Below, piece after piece: positions 45,900 to 58,384 of a stretch of DNA of 64,000 nucleotides. Each line of letters opens with the position of its first letter. Within the stretch, counting starts at the first letter, position 1. The translations under genes and the position numbers were made by a program. The notes under the pieces were generated by a model. It was not told where the DNA came from. It ran no database searches and saw only the letters and a program-made list of their open reading frames with translations. This DNA is from Pyxicephalus adspersus (Eukaryota; Chordata; Amphibia; Anura; Pyxicephalidae): positions 1,907,100 to 1,971,099 of the forward strand of contig NC_092860.1 of the NCBI RefSeq assembly GCF_032062135.1, read 5' to 3'.

Positions 45900-48800
45900 G
45901 GGTTGGGAAGGATTTCATGATCTTGCCTTTTTCAGGCACCTCCAGTTGTATCATGATAATGATCTGTCCCTAACTGTGACCAGAATATCACTCGGATTCA
46001 AAGGTTTCCAATGGAGATTACAAGTTGCTGTTCCCAATAAAAGACAGTTTCGGGAATTTTTGCACCATTCTGAAACTTCCTCTTGAAAATGTGTTGCAGC
46101 TCTTGAAAACAAAATATAACTTTAACTTTTATTAATCTGAATGTTATTTATTTAGATCTGAGATCTTTTACATGATGCTGGCTCATGTAGAATGGTTAAT
46201 CTCTATCACAACTCTGATAACTTCCAGGAGCAATCCAGGTATGGGGAGAATGTGACTCCCCTTCTGTAATATCACACTGACAATTAACCATTAAGGGGCC
46301 AACCCCATCACATGGAGATGGAGTTATAATCCCATTACTTTGCCATGCCTAGGTAAATGTTGCCTTGCCTTGCTCTGTCATTTCAAACTGATCCTACATG
46401 TCACAGGAGAGAATTTTCTATTATGATTGTTTTTAATGAACAGCATTGAATTATACATTGTACATTGTACTACACTGTGGACTTTAGCCTTGAAATGTGG
46501 CACCCTAGTTTACTGAACTGTACAGAGTCATGTAATCTGATTATTCAATTCAGTAATGTAAAACATAAGATTAAGGTAACACAAACATGACCTTGTAACG
46601 TAAGCAATTTACGCTATCTAATAATTCTCGTACATTGTGCTGATAGTCAGGATATATGTGTTAAAAGTGTTTTCTTGTTACAAAGGGAACAAATAGGCTC
46701 TCACATCAGCTGTCACCTCTGTACAAATAACAAAATATCATAACTTGCATATAAAATAGCTTGCAGTAAGCATTTTGCTTGGTCCAGCACCAAACAATAA
46801 AAACTTGTTCATAGCAGTTGCATTGTCCTTGCTGCAAAGCTTTGGAACTAAGTTGCATGATGCAATACCCCTCTGGAAGCATTTATGGTGCCAGGATCCT
46901 CTAAGATAGGTAAAGTATGTGTACGCTTCTGGCAGAAGGTTGGCGGGTGGCATTGGGGAAATGGATTGTGAAGAGAGATGGGCAGAGGAGCAGTTAGCAT
47001 GGGGCTAATAGCTACAGAGGGGGCACAATCGGGACAATTGGGAGTGCCCTTTGCTAGGCTGAACAGGCCTGAAAAGACCAATAGAAGTAGCAGCCACAGA
47101 TATAAAAGCTATAAAGCAAAGCCCCTAGATTTATTTTTATAGTTTTTCACAGCTTGTTTTTTTGCAGTACAAAACTGCATTGTCTTCAAGCTTTAATAAA
47201 ATGTCAAAACTGATTGTACAAATACAGTTCAAAACCACAATCATATTGGTGACTGGAAAAGAAGGAAATATCCAACTTGATTTCTTTGACGCCTACATGT
47301 TTGGTGGGAGGTTTATCCTAATTTCTTTTTATTCCTCCTTGGCCTTTTCTGTAGGGGCAATAGGGGAAGAACAATGCTTTAGCATCCAATACTACAACCA
47401 TAGGCTGCCCATTCATTGCCAAAGTGAATCCTTGATGGAGCAGAAAAAAAGAAATTTCTTAATCTCTATACTCCCCACATACCCAGCTCTTGTATGTTAG
47501 TTCAATACTTCAACTACTTTTAATGCCAGCTGACAAAACTTGGCACCCATCCTTTTGTTCATGACCCGGGTATGTCCACATTTTACTACCTGTCAAAGGT
47601 CATTTTTATTATTCGTTGTTAAGCATTGTTTACAGATTTATGTTTAATTTTACTTTTTTTACATAAAAAAACCACTGGATGTGGCCCACTCAGGCTTGAG
47701 CTCTTAGCCTGCCCTGCTTTCATGTCAGAGAAGGCTTTCAACGCTGTAGTTAGAAAGAACTCTTCCACAATCATTTGCCAGTAAATTGCCTTATCAATGC
47801 TTTCCTAAAGAAAACTGTGGTTGATGCACATAGCCAATGAATTTTCCAACGTTGTGACTATTACAAATAAAAGCCTATGAAATACACCTGCATCTGGTAA
47901 CAGCTATGTAATATGTATGTGGTGGGAAAACCACATGCAACTTGGTATTATTGTAGTGCACGTGGAACGGGGGAGGTATAAATATACACAGTCTTTTGTA
48001 CCTCTGTACATTGTGATGTTTCATTGCTTTGCCTTCTATCCCATAATATTATTACCATTGTGTAAACCTATAAATAACCTATATGTTTCTCCTTTTGTTT
48101 TATATGAGTTCTCTCTGAAAGTTGTTGGCATTCAGTAAAGGTTAACTTCCGCTTTATCAGATTTGTCTAACTATGGATTAAAAACTGATGAAAATAAAAA
48201 AAAAAGTTTTAGCTATGAGATACACTTTGAGGAATAATTTGGACAGCCCAATTTGCGATGCTGCATATGTTCACCTCGCACCCCATCATGCATATTGCAG
48301 CAATGTATAAATACTGTATATTCTGTCACATCTCCTTTCAACCACATCCATGGTTTGGCATGAAATATTAAACATATAGGTTCACTTTAAAGATACAATT
48401 ATTAAAGCTACAATCCCCATTTCATTTAAGGTGTGGTTTCCAAGACTGAAATTGGTTTTTTAAGTATTTTTGGAGAGTCATGGATTAACTTTGATTGTTC
48501 TAACCAAGTTTTATGGTAACACAATAACTAACTGAATACTTCATGTTGCCTTGCATGAAGTGTGACACAGCCTTGCCTGTAAATAATGGCATAAACATGA
48601 GCCGAGTACTGAAGGTGTATTGTGTCTGTCGAGTCTGCTAACTGCCCGGACTGCAATTAGCTGGTAATCATAGCACAGCCATCCCTGGTGAATCACTATT
48701 CCCTTTTGTTATTCTGTGTCATAGACATCAAAGCAGATTATGGAAGATAAATAAACTCCCTAAAGCCTGGAGACAGCATTGTAATCTCATTAGAAAAGCA

Positions 48801-48959
48801 GGCAGCTGGAAAATAACTGGTACCAACTGCAAACATTGGAAAGGGGGGGTTTATTATAGAGAACAAATCATCACTGACTCATCAACAGTCAAATATACTG
48901 TACATATGTGTGCTTGTTAACGCAAATATCTAATCTGCCAAATCAGCATGTAGACATTG
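45900..48959. other. No gene seen; includes complex, repeat-free sequence
   Basis: 48630-48840 is repeat-free with GACTGCAATTAGCTGGTAAT and GTAATCTCATTAGAAAAG. The 112-codon frame at 47162-47500 has no family likeness and no splice or promoter context. Confidence 0.35.
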
Positions 48960-49625
48960 TCAGGACGACTTGTTGAAGTTCAAACTAGACATCAAAATGG
49001 GGAAGAAGGATGATTGAAGTGACAATTGAACGTGGTTTGGTTTTTGGTGCCAAAGGGACTGGTCTGAATTTTTCAGAAAATGATAATCTGTTGAGATTTT
49101 AACACATAACCAATTCTAGGCTGATCTGAGAAGGTAAATCTAACACATAACCAATTCTAAAGGATCTGAGAAGAGAGGAAAAATATCCGGTGAGTGCCAA
49201 TTCTGTGGATTAAAGTTCATTGTTGATGCCAGAGGTCAGAGGAAAATGGCCAGACTGGTTCAAGCTGATAGCAAGGCAACTCAAATGACCCCTTGTTACA
49301 ACTGAGATATGAAGAAGAACATCTGGTGCAATTCATGCCGAAAGCAGTCAGGTAAGAGCAGGCACCTGAGGCTATAGTTCATACAGGCTCCACAAAATTG
49401 GACAGGAGAAGAATTTAAAAATGTTGAATGATGATGAATTCTCTAATTCTGCTGCAACATTCAAATGGTGAGGTCAAAATCTGGCATCAACAACATGCAA
49501 TTATGGATTCCAATCTACTTTATATCAACATTTCCATTTGGTGGTGATGGGGAAATAGTATGAGGGATTTTTTCTTGGCACCCTTTGGGCCCCTAGTACT
49601 AACCGACAGACATCAACCTAGACAC
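48960..49625 (+). mobile_element. Second Tc1-like transposon fragment of a different lineage
   Basis: The plus strand resembles a widespread fish and frog Tc1 lineage. Cues are GAAAATATCCGGTGAGTGCC, GATGCCAGAGGTCAGAGG followed by AAAATGGCCAGACTGGTTC, GCTCCACAAAATTGGACAGG, and TTCTTGGCACCCTTTGGGCC near 49570. These code in intact relatives for the helix-turn-helix linker, the QANW-type segment and the W-G-I-F-S-W-H-x-L-G-P block. The copy is truncated at about 49625, where family D begins, and carries stops and indels. The last catalytic part and the right terminus are absent. Confidence 0.72.
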
Positions 49626-49639
49626 CTTTTTATTAATTG

Positions 49640-49874
49640 AATACTTTCCTAGTTCCACACTTGTGTGTACCCTTTGATGCCCAGTCTGTTGTTTCCTTGT
49701 CTGGTCCCTTGCCGTTCCATTGTTACCCTGTGTCTGTGGTGACCCCACGTCACCCATGCCTTGTGTGTATCCTGCCTTCCCCTTTGTCTTTGGTGCCCCC
49801 CATGTCACCCGTGCCTCTTGTTGCTTCCTGTGTCACTTTGTGTCTTCGGTGAACCACGTCATTGTAGTCCAGAG
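49640..49874 (-). repeat. Dispersed repeat family D, partial
   Basis: It repeats TGTATCCTGCCTTCCCCTTT, GTCTTTGGTGCCCCCCATGT and CACCCGTGCCTCTTGTTGCT, all found again at 50765-50850. It lies between the Tc1-like fragment and the first direct repeat. Confidence 0.7.
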
Positions 49875-49879
49875 CAACA

Positions 49880-50761
49880 TGTAGGGAACAGGCTCCTGGC
49901 AGGCGCAGTTCTGGGGGTAAGTCTAGGTAATCGGGAATTTCTAGCAGCTGCCCCTGCACAACTTTTTTACAAACCCGCTAATAATATTACAGAATATAAA
50001 AATCTTTTTACAGGAAAAAGGTAAATGAATTGAAAATTGTTGGGGCATGATCTAGATGTAAGGGGAGGTTTGGAGTAAATTTAAGTGATGTTTTGACAAA
50101 TTGTGGAAAGTTGGTTTCTTATCACAAATATGTGTTTAATTATAATATAAAGGTAGGGAAAAAGAACACTTAAAGTGGAACTAAACCCTGGTATACTCGC
50201 CTTTCCTAATGCCCTTGTTGATCAAAAACTTTAAAAAGTGGAACTTTTGCCTGAGAAAGTCATTCAAAAGTTGTTTATTTGATAAAAAAAAATAAAAGGG
50301 ATATTTTAAAGTCCATTATTCATAACTGATTGTTTTTTTTATTATAGAGCCATTTTTTGTCCAATTTCTTTGTATACTTAAGGTTTACCACTTTTGTTCT
50401 CTCTTTTTTGTTCCTACTTTTAAAATTAATAGATTGTAAGCCCATCAGGCAAGGTTTTCCTCCCCATATGTGCCATTGTTTGTACTTGTCAAGTATGCAG
50501 GTTTGTTTCTTTACAAATAAAGGAACATAATATTCTGAATTTTTCACAGTTACAGGGTATGGGGACCTGCTCCCCTAGGAAAATAATGCCCAGGGTAGCA
50601 TTTGTGCTTTTTCCCCCTTAGGCCAGCTAGCTTGTGCCTGAGGGATATAGAAGAGTGGCCACAATGATAGTGGAGGGTCATTGGTGGGAATTATGATAGT
50701 TGTGAGCAGAACACCCTATGCTAAGTATGTTTATCTATTATATTGTAAATATTACCACCCA
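49880..50761. repeat. Long direct repeat copy 1 (LTR-like)
   Basis: 882 bases from TGTAGGGAACAGGCTCCTGG to ATTACCACCCA. It has TG..CA ends, a TATA-like AATATAAAGG near 50143 and AATAAA near 50516. It matches 52746-53662 throughout. The five bases before it are CAACA. No primer-binding site was recognised after it. Confidence 0.75.
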
Positions 50762-51150
50762 TGCCTCCTGTGTATCCTGCCTTCCCCTTTGTCTTTGGTG
50801 CCCCCCGTGTCACCCGTGCCTCCTATTGCTTCCTGTGTCACTTGTGTGTTACCCCGTGTCTTCGGAGACCCACATGTCATTGGAGTCTATTCTCTGGGTT
50901 TCTGGTACATGACCCCTGGCCTGCCTCAGCCCTGGCTTTCCTTGACTATCCTCTGCTTGCTGATTCGGTACCACACATTGTCCTGCCCAACTTGGTGTGC
51001 CCAAGGAGCGCAACCTGTCAACAACCTGCAGCACAACATCCTCACCTCTAGAGGCTCTGGAGAAAACCAGGCTGATGCCTAAACTCTGCACCTTGGCTCT
51101 TCTTAGGGCTCACACCAGCATTGAATTACCTATAGCACTCCCTACTGGTC
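50762..51150 (-). repeat. Dispersed repeat family D
   Basis: It is the reverse complement of 12285-12700, sharing ACATCCTCACCTCTAGAGGC, GTGTGCCCAAGGAGCGCAAC and ATTCGGTACCACACATTG. It starts exactly at the end of the first long direct repeat (49880-50761). Confidence 0.72.
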
Positions 51151-52745
51151 TCTCCAAGCGTGACGCAGACAGGCTGGTAAAGATTTTTGTTCCCACGACC
51201 AATTGTTTCCAATTGCATGGTATCGATATCCACACATTTGTTGCAGCACTCTATATGAACTGTGAACAACCTTGACACAATAGACAAAGAAGTTTCTGAA
51301 AGTTTTGGCTCCCTGGATGACCCCCTACACATACATTTCACCAAGATGTTTAACAAAAGCTTCTGCCACTTTTCCTTCCCCAAATGCAAAACTGTGACAG
51401 TCCTGCTAACTTGTACACAAATTTAGCCCTTTGTATACTTTAAAAACTTTCAAATTTGTTTATTAGTGATTTTTTCTGCCACCTATTTAATGTCCTAAAT
51501 TCATCACAAACACTGATCATCATAAAAGAGAGAAGGACAGTTGATAAAATAATCACTCCTAATTAAAATAATTTTACAACTCTCAAAAACAGTGAAAGCA
51601 GTGATAGGATAATGGTCCTAATAACTACCATTTTGCAAAAATATGCCTTTTTATGATAAAATATTGATTTTGCTCATGACTAATCACAACTGTCCATAAA
51701 TCCCAGCAGAAGTTAGGGTGACAAGGTGGAGTTGAAGTTGGAGTTCAGTAAGGAGACCGGAGCAGAGCGTTGTCATACAATACCAGAGAGTGCCGAACAA
51801 GAACCTTCATGGTAGGATCGCCAGGTAAAATTACAATCAAAAAGGTGAAAAAGACTTTTGAAACTACTTTACAATTACGATTTTAGAAGCTGGGTTATAT
51901 CTACGTTAAGTCCTCTAGATGGCCCTTTTTATATAATCCTTTTTTAATACAATTGCAAAGAGTGTGAGAATGCCAGCCCAGTTTCCTTGAAGTTGCTCTG
52001 GAAACATAAACCAAGTGCTGAACACTCTAAGCTATTTTTTTACGCACACAATATACCGTTTTTGTGTGCTGTTTTTTTCAGTTGAAGCTAGAACATTCTC
52101 AGGGGTAAAGTATTGGCATTATGTGAATTGAGCTCCTGTACAATAGCTCCATGCTTAGCTTGCCAGCTTAGAGACGGAGACAAAACCAGTGTTGTGGTGA
52201 CCGCAGTATTAGAGTATTAGAAAGACATTGAAGTTCTGCGCAATGTACTTTTTTTCAATGAATCTGTCCAACTTTACAAAGACTCTGGTATAATGAGGAA
52301 TAGCCTTTAGCTAAAAGTTTGTGTGCAAAATTTGTTTTCAAGGCATCAATGAAGAACTTGTCTATATACTCTGGTACTGGGAGCAAAAAAATAGCTAAAT
52401 CATTTATTGCATAGAAATGTGTGACATTTTAAGTTGGTCTCCTTGTCCTTTTTGTTTGGGGAATACTAGATACAACCACTGTAAAGAAATCATGGCAAAT
52501 GTCAACGTTTTCTGTGCCCCCTGGCATTTCATACAAGTAGTAGTCAATTGTTTTAGAAACAAGATGAATGTCAAAGAAAAAAAAATTATTACATCTGCCT
52601 ATGCACATTTTCCCAAATTTCATTCCTTTTTTATTGTGCAAGTAAAAAAAAAAAATCCCTAAATCTTAATCTTGGAATACATAATTTAGCTACTTCCTCT
52701 TCATGCCCCAATCCAGCAAAACAATGCCAAGGATCTGCTTACACA

Positions 52746-53662
52746 TGTAGGGATTGGGCTCCTGGCAGGCGCAGTTCTGGGGGTAAGTCTAGGTAACCGC
52801 GAATTTCTAGCAGCTGCCCCCGCACAACTTTTACAAACCCGCTAATAATGTTACAGGATATAAAAAGCTGTTTTTTTTCTACAGGAAAAAGGTAAATGAA
52901 TTGAAAATTGAATGAATTGTTAGGGGATGATCTAGATGTAAGGGGAGGTTTGGAGTAATTTTAGGTGATGTTTTGACAAATTGTGGAAAGTTGGTTTCTT
53001 ATCACAAATATGTGTTTAATTATAATATAAAGGTAGGGAAAAAGAACACTTAAAGTGGAACTAAACCCTGCTATACTCGCCTTTCCTAATGCCCTTTTTG
53101 ATCACAATCTTTTAAAATGGAACTTTTGTCCCAGAAGTAGCAAATCTTAAAAGTAAAAAAAGTATAAAATGTGCAAAAGTTGTTTATTTGATGAGAAAAA
53201 TAAAAGGGATATTTTAAAGCCTAGTTATTCATAACTGATTGTTTTTTATTATAGAGCCATTTTGTGTCCAATTTCTTTGTATACTTCAGGTTTACCCCTT
53301 TTGTTCTCTCTACTTACTTTTGTAAATAATAGATTGTAAGCCCTTCAGGCAAGGTTTTCCTCTCCATATGTGCCATTGTTTGTACTTGTCAAGTATGCAT
53401 GTTTGTTTTTTTTTACAAATAAAGGTTCATAATAATCAGAATATTTCACAGTTACAGGGTATGGAGACCTGCTCCCCTAGGAAAATAATGCCCAGGGTAG
53501 GATTTGTACCTTTTCCCCCTTAGGCCAGCTGGCTTGTGCTTGAGGGATATAGAAGAGTGGCCACAATGATAGTGGAGGGTCATTGGTGGGAATTATGATA
53601 GTTGTGAGCAGAACACCCTATGCTGAGTACATTTATCTATTATAATATAAATATTACCACCA
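52746..53662. repeat. Long direct repeat copy 2 (LTR-like)
   Basis: 917 bases from TGTAGGGATTGGGCTCCTGG to AATATTACCACCA, the same as copy 1 apart from small indels. One is an extra ~40 bases, AAATCTTAAAAGTAAAAAA, near 53143. The five bases after it, CAATA, differ in one place from CAACA before copy 1. No purine tract was recognised before it. Confidence 0.75.
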
Positions 53663-53669
53663 CAATATT

Positions 53670-54479
53670 AATACAAAAGCCACCACATTGGCCATGTACC
53701 CTAAGCTATGAGAAATCCAGCCCTAATATTGCCATCATAGTTAAAGCCAGAATCAGTGATGTTAAAAAAAAATCATTCACTATCAGCTTGAATTATTTCT
53801 TACTCTTTTTAATTTAATTATTTCTTAGTGTAATATATGACGATTGTCTGCCACACATAGACAAGCAGCAGGAGTCAGGGAGAAGGAGAAAGCTGGACAT
53901 TATGGACAGAACTAGGTAACCAGGGACTTATTTTCTACATGTCTTGTGTATGCACTATGTCTACTTGGTCAAAATGCAATTGGGAAAAAGTGATTTTGTC
54001 TCTTAAATATTGACTTTAGCTATCTTTTACAACTCTGCCTTATAAGAAACTTTAATTTTTGTGAACAAGCCTTAAAACATTAAAACAACACTGAGTTAGC
54101 AGGACACACAAAAGAATCATCTGCGCCCCTCCTTTCTTTCATATAATCATTTTCAAAATCCCTGGCATTTCCATCCATCCCCAGCCAGAACTAACGCTCC
54201 TGCCTGAGCTAGATTCATGCAGCAATGCTATTGTAAGTCTCCTAAACATTTATTGAATACTGCAATAGCAGGCATACCCACAAAATGGAAATAAATATTC
54301 CCTCCAACTGTGGGGCTGTGGTTTGCCAAGGTGAATACCATTATGTATATAAAGAATCTGACATCCACCTGCAAATTGGACCAGGATGAATATTTATTGC
54401 CCAATGAGCTGTCTGTAGAGTAGTGGCACTGGACGCTGATAGGCTTGGGCAGAAAATAATGATATCTGTACATTATAGC
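53670..54479. other. No gene seen
   Basis: Unique AT-rich sequence without recognised features. Confidence 0.4.
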
Positions 54480-54766
54480 CGTGTTTTTTGTTCATTTTAA
54501 CACATGGGAACTCCTTGAATTAACTTTCAGGTCCTGTGGGAATCCCTGCTATAATTACAATTTGTATCCGTAGCTCACAGTACATTAGTGTCAGTGGGAA
54601 GAATGTCTCTTACATTGCTGGCCATTAGGAAGAATGTCACCCCTACAAAAAGATCATTGGCACCTGTAAATCTGACCTGAGAGGTACAAATTGTTCATTA
54701 CTGAAGGAAACCTTAACAATCTCTGGAGGAACTCTAAATTCCAAGAAACCATGGTTGAGAAACACT
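54480..54766. mobile_element. hAT-like MITE, same family, opposite orientation
   Basis: Its end GAACTCTAAATTCC..CATGGTTGAGAAACACTG is the terminal inverted repeat. The left end is the diverged CCGTGTTTTTTGTTCA. The AGGAAGAATGTC block appears twice, suggesting a small internal duplication. Confidence 0.75.
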
Positions 54767-54826
54767 GCTTTATACAGTATGACAAAAACTTGTGAATCCC
54801 AAAACTGAAGAAAATTGAAACACTTT

Positions 54827-55341
54827 TTAACCTTTCTAGTGGTTCATTTCTTTTTGGTTTTATTTGTCTAAAAGCGGTACATTGTTTTTCATGAAAATTT
54901 ATTTTACAGTATAATATAATAGTATGAGTATAATAAAGTTTGAAACACAAACTCATTTAAAAACAATAAATTGAACAAATTGAAAAATCTAAATATTAAA
55001 AAATAAAAATAAAAAAAAAATACATAATATACTCATACTATTATATATACTGTAAAAAATGTTCTTGAAAACAATGTACTACTTTTTCACATATAAATCT
55101 AATGTATTACATTCATTACAGTTATTTTGTATTGAGTGCAATACAAATAGATTTTGAATCCCGGCCGGGACGTGCACATGCACCGTCGTCACTGGGAACT
55201 CCCCCGGTGACTCATCGGATGCAGAAGCAGGAAGAAGAAAGAAGACGAGATTGCGGCGCTGGGCGGCGCAGGACCCCGGCGGATCAGGTAAGCGCTCTAT
55301 TTACTAACCTTCCATAGGTGTTCCAACCCCGAGTGTGACTA
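54827..55341. mobile_element. piggyBac-like MITE, second copy, right end lost
   Basis: It starts TTAACCTTTCTAGTGG and matches the 37.6-kb copy block by block (AAAAGCGGTACATTG, CAGTATAATATAATAGTATG, GAAAACAATGTACTAC, TTTTGTATTGAGTGC). It ends at CCCGAGTGTGACTACC without the right terminal repeat. Confidence 0.8.
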
Positions 55342-55440
55342 CCTACGCTTAAAATTATTTATAAAACGCTTTATAAAACACATTTGCAATCGAACTAAGT
55401 AACTTTATAGAAGGTTTAGAATTATAGGTTATAGAATATT

Positions 55441-55627
55441 TAAGGTTAGGGGTAAGGTGTTCGATTATGATTAGGTTTAAGAATTAGGTGCTGTTGCAGG
55501 GTGGTTCCTGGACTCAACACATCGCTTCTGGAAGTGTCGTTGCTTTTCTTTATCTAGAGGAAGAACAACACCACAACCGCCAAAGTATCCCTTGCAAACA
55601 CATTAGCCAATGGTGTGTGGCTTTCTA
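55441..55627 (+). repeat. Dispersed repeat family G
   Basis: AAGGTTAGGGGTAAGGTGTT, TTAAGAATTAGGTGCTGTTG, CAGGGTGGTTCCTGGA, TTCTGGAAGTGTCGTTGC and GGAAGAACAACACCACAACC. It aligns with 58385-58600. Confidence 0.72.
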
Positions 55628-55894
55628 CTCTAACAACAACTATGGTTGTTTTATTAGGAAAATGATTTATAAGGTATTGAAACCTTTTTTATGGTGAGTT
55701 ATCTGCAATGTACTGTATTTAACAGATTTAACCTTAAAGTTCAGATGTGCCTTAGGTTGAAAAACATATCCTAGTTTTCACATTACTGGTATGACTATTG
55801 CTGCACTGAAAAATGACGAACTATACAATCAGTGGCAAATAAAGTTCTGTAATGCAACATATGTATTGGGACATTAACTTCATTACTTGTACAC

Positions 55895-56087
55895 TTGTAT
55901 TATTATAATTATTATTATTAATAATAATAAACAGGATTTATATAGTGCCAACATATTATGCAGCGCTGTACATTAAATAGTGATTGCAAATGACAGACAG
56001 ATACAGACAGTGATACAGGAGGAGAGGACCCTGCCCCGAAGAGCTTACAATCTAGTAGGTGGGGGAATTTACACACAATAGGAGAGG
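55895..56087 (-). mobile_element. LINE 3' end with (ATT)n tail
   Basis: ATTATTATTAATAATAATAA, then CAGGATTTATATAGTGCCAA and ATGCAGCGCTGTACATTAAA. It runs on through GACCCTGCCCCGAAGAGCTT to ACACACAATAGGAG. It is about 95% like the 45.3-kb copy by eye. Confidence 0.82.
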
Positions 56088-56717
56088 GATGTACTCATCC
56101 TTCTGTTTCAAACATAACAGTAAGAATCGAAAAGAAAGCCACTGAAGTCTCATGATATTTAAAACTACTGTACATTTTTGCATGTTTATTTAAAAGAGAC
56201 TCAAAAATCAAGGTAAATGATAGAAAAAACTAACTGCCTTGGCCAGACGCTTGTTTGCCCTTTATCTTCCTGATTTACACTCTCTGATCCCTGGTCGGCT
56301 TTAATTACTACATCATTCATGTTGAGTTTGTGCTAGTGTTGCATTTCAATCATTCCAGGCCCCTACAATGCGCTGCCAGATAAATTCTCCATTGATTGGA
56401 AGAACATCTGCCATATCAGGAAAAAATAACTTAGAGGAACGGGACATATTTTCTATCATGGAGGTGGAACTAATTTCCTTGGCATTGGTCCAAAGTTACC
56501 TAAAGTAGATGAAAACCCAATCACTATGATCTCATTTCAGCTTCACATTGTTAATAAAATTTTTATGAAAATTATTATTTGATATGTTTAAATTTGCAGC
56601 TTTTAATAAAATCAACTCTATAAACAGCCATGAAGGGCTAGGTTAGGTATTTGCTGCAAGTGGGTAAAAACTAAGAACAAGCATTGAATTTTTTATTAGG
56701 TAAAACTTGGATTGGAG

Positions 56718-56880
56718 ATTAATATTATTATTATTATTAGTAATAATAATAATAATAAAAAAAACTGGATGTATATAGTGCCAACATATTACACAGCGTT
56801 GTACAATAAATAGGGGTTGCAAATGACAGATACAGACAGTGACACAGGAGGAGAGGACCCTGCCCCGAAGAGTTTAGAGA
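56718..56880 (-). mobile_element. LINE 3' end with (ATT)n tail
   Basis: ATTATTATTATTAGTAATAA, then CTGGATGTATATAGTGCCAA, CACAGCGTTGTACAATAAAT and ACCCTGCCCCGAAGAG. It lies 630 bases from the previous copy in the same orientation. Confidence 0.8.
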
Positions 56881-57454
56881 TTCAAGGTTAAATCAATTCA
56901 AATTAAATCTCCTAAAAACGTTAGATAACTGACTTTTTTTGCAAGTTTACATAGGAATAAGCCTATTAGGCACATTGCAGCCAATTTGCAGACTTTTCCC
57001 CCAACAACATGCCAGCCTAAATGCTCTGTATAGAATGGAACATTGCTGTAAGTCGTGTCCAGACCTAATTATTGTATGCAGACCTAATTGTATTGTGTAC
57101 TTGCACTGTACACTGTGGGGCATTCAGGTAGAATCAAGCAGAATTTTTTCCATCTAGAACAATTCTACTACTTGAAGCTACCAAAATTCTATTAGAAAAC
57201 TATCAATTTCTACAAATGTAGTTGTACATTACTGTATCGTGTATCCCTGTAGTACACATGTAATACACGACTCGCCAAGTTGATTCTACTTGTTAGCCCT
57301 TTGACTTAAAAAAGCTGAATCAAACTTTTTTATTAACATTATTAATGCATTTGGCCCAAAAGCCAATAGAAATTTTGACTAAATGTTTGTCGATTCAAAT
57401 CAAGAATCTACAAATTCGACCCTCCCAAATATTACTCTTTTCTCCTAACTGTGC

Positions 57455-57592
57455 TCCTGCGTTGTCACGTGGCTTTCAGAGGAGATTAAAATGAAAAGCA
57501 ACCACAATTCCAGGAGCCAGACGTTACTTCCAGGAGCCATGCTGCAGCCCTACGTAATTCTTAAACCTGATCATATTCTAACCCCTAACCTT
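57455..57592 (-). repeat. Dispersed repeat family G, reverse copy
   Basis: Reverse-complemented: GGTTAGGGGTTAG, ATGATCAGGTTTAAGAATTA, GGGCTGCAGCATGGCTCCTG and GGAATTGTGGTTGCTTTTC. It lies between the two plus copies. Confidence 0.68.
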
Positions 57593-58384
57593 ATGTTATC
57601 TTGTTGGATCACAAATTTGTTTTATAAACAGAACCAATTATTTAGGATAATTTCATTTAGGACAACACTCATTACTCCAGTTTTGTCATAGTCAGGAAAC
57701 CTGTCCTAACAAATGCTGTCCAGCATGGCGTGTAGAGGGTATCAGGCTGTCAGGAGGTTGAAATGGATTAGCTAAACCAAGAAGTTATGAATCAAGTATT
57801 TGATATTTTTTTTAATGACAGTATTTTATGATACATTTAGGGTTTACTTTTACTTTACAGTTTGTGTTTCTGTATTGTATTTCTCTGTTTAAAATTATAA
57901 TACATTTGTGTATTTCTTCACTATCTATCACTTTACTATAACATCTATAATATAAAATTTATATTTTTCTTTGACAGTTTTGATGTTTCTTAGCTGAACT
58001 GATCTTTGTGCAAGGCTAGAAATGTATCTCATCTCTTATTCATTCAACTCTAGGTGTGTGACAAGTTCAAATAATATTATTATTGACGTTGCGTACTTCG
58101 TTGTGAAAATGCTAATTGCTGACCTGTCATGCGGATCCAATGGCTTTAATTGTTTTTGAGTCACTAACCCCAATATAGTATGCTACAGGTCCCACCAAAA
58201 TAAAATCAAAGCTCCTGTTGACAGTGACTCAGAAAGTTATGGACGTCAGAGGATTAGCATGACAATCAGAAAACTAATTCAGCAATGACAGGAGCTCAAC
58301 GATGACAGGAGCTCAACGATTTCCTAAAAGATTGTTTCTCTTTATAAAACAAGTTTGCCATCCAATGAGGTAACATTAGCATTT

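Noticed and set aside
47162..47500. 112-codon plus-strand frame
   Set aside because: No known family, no conserved motif, AT-rich composition like its surroundings.
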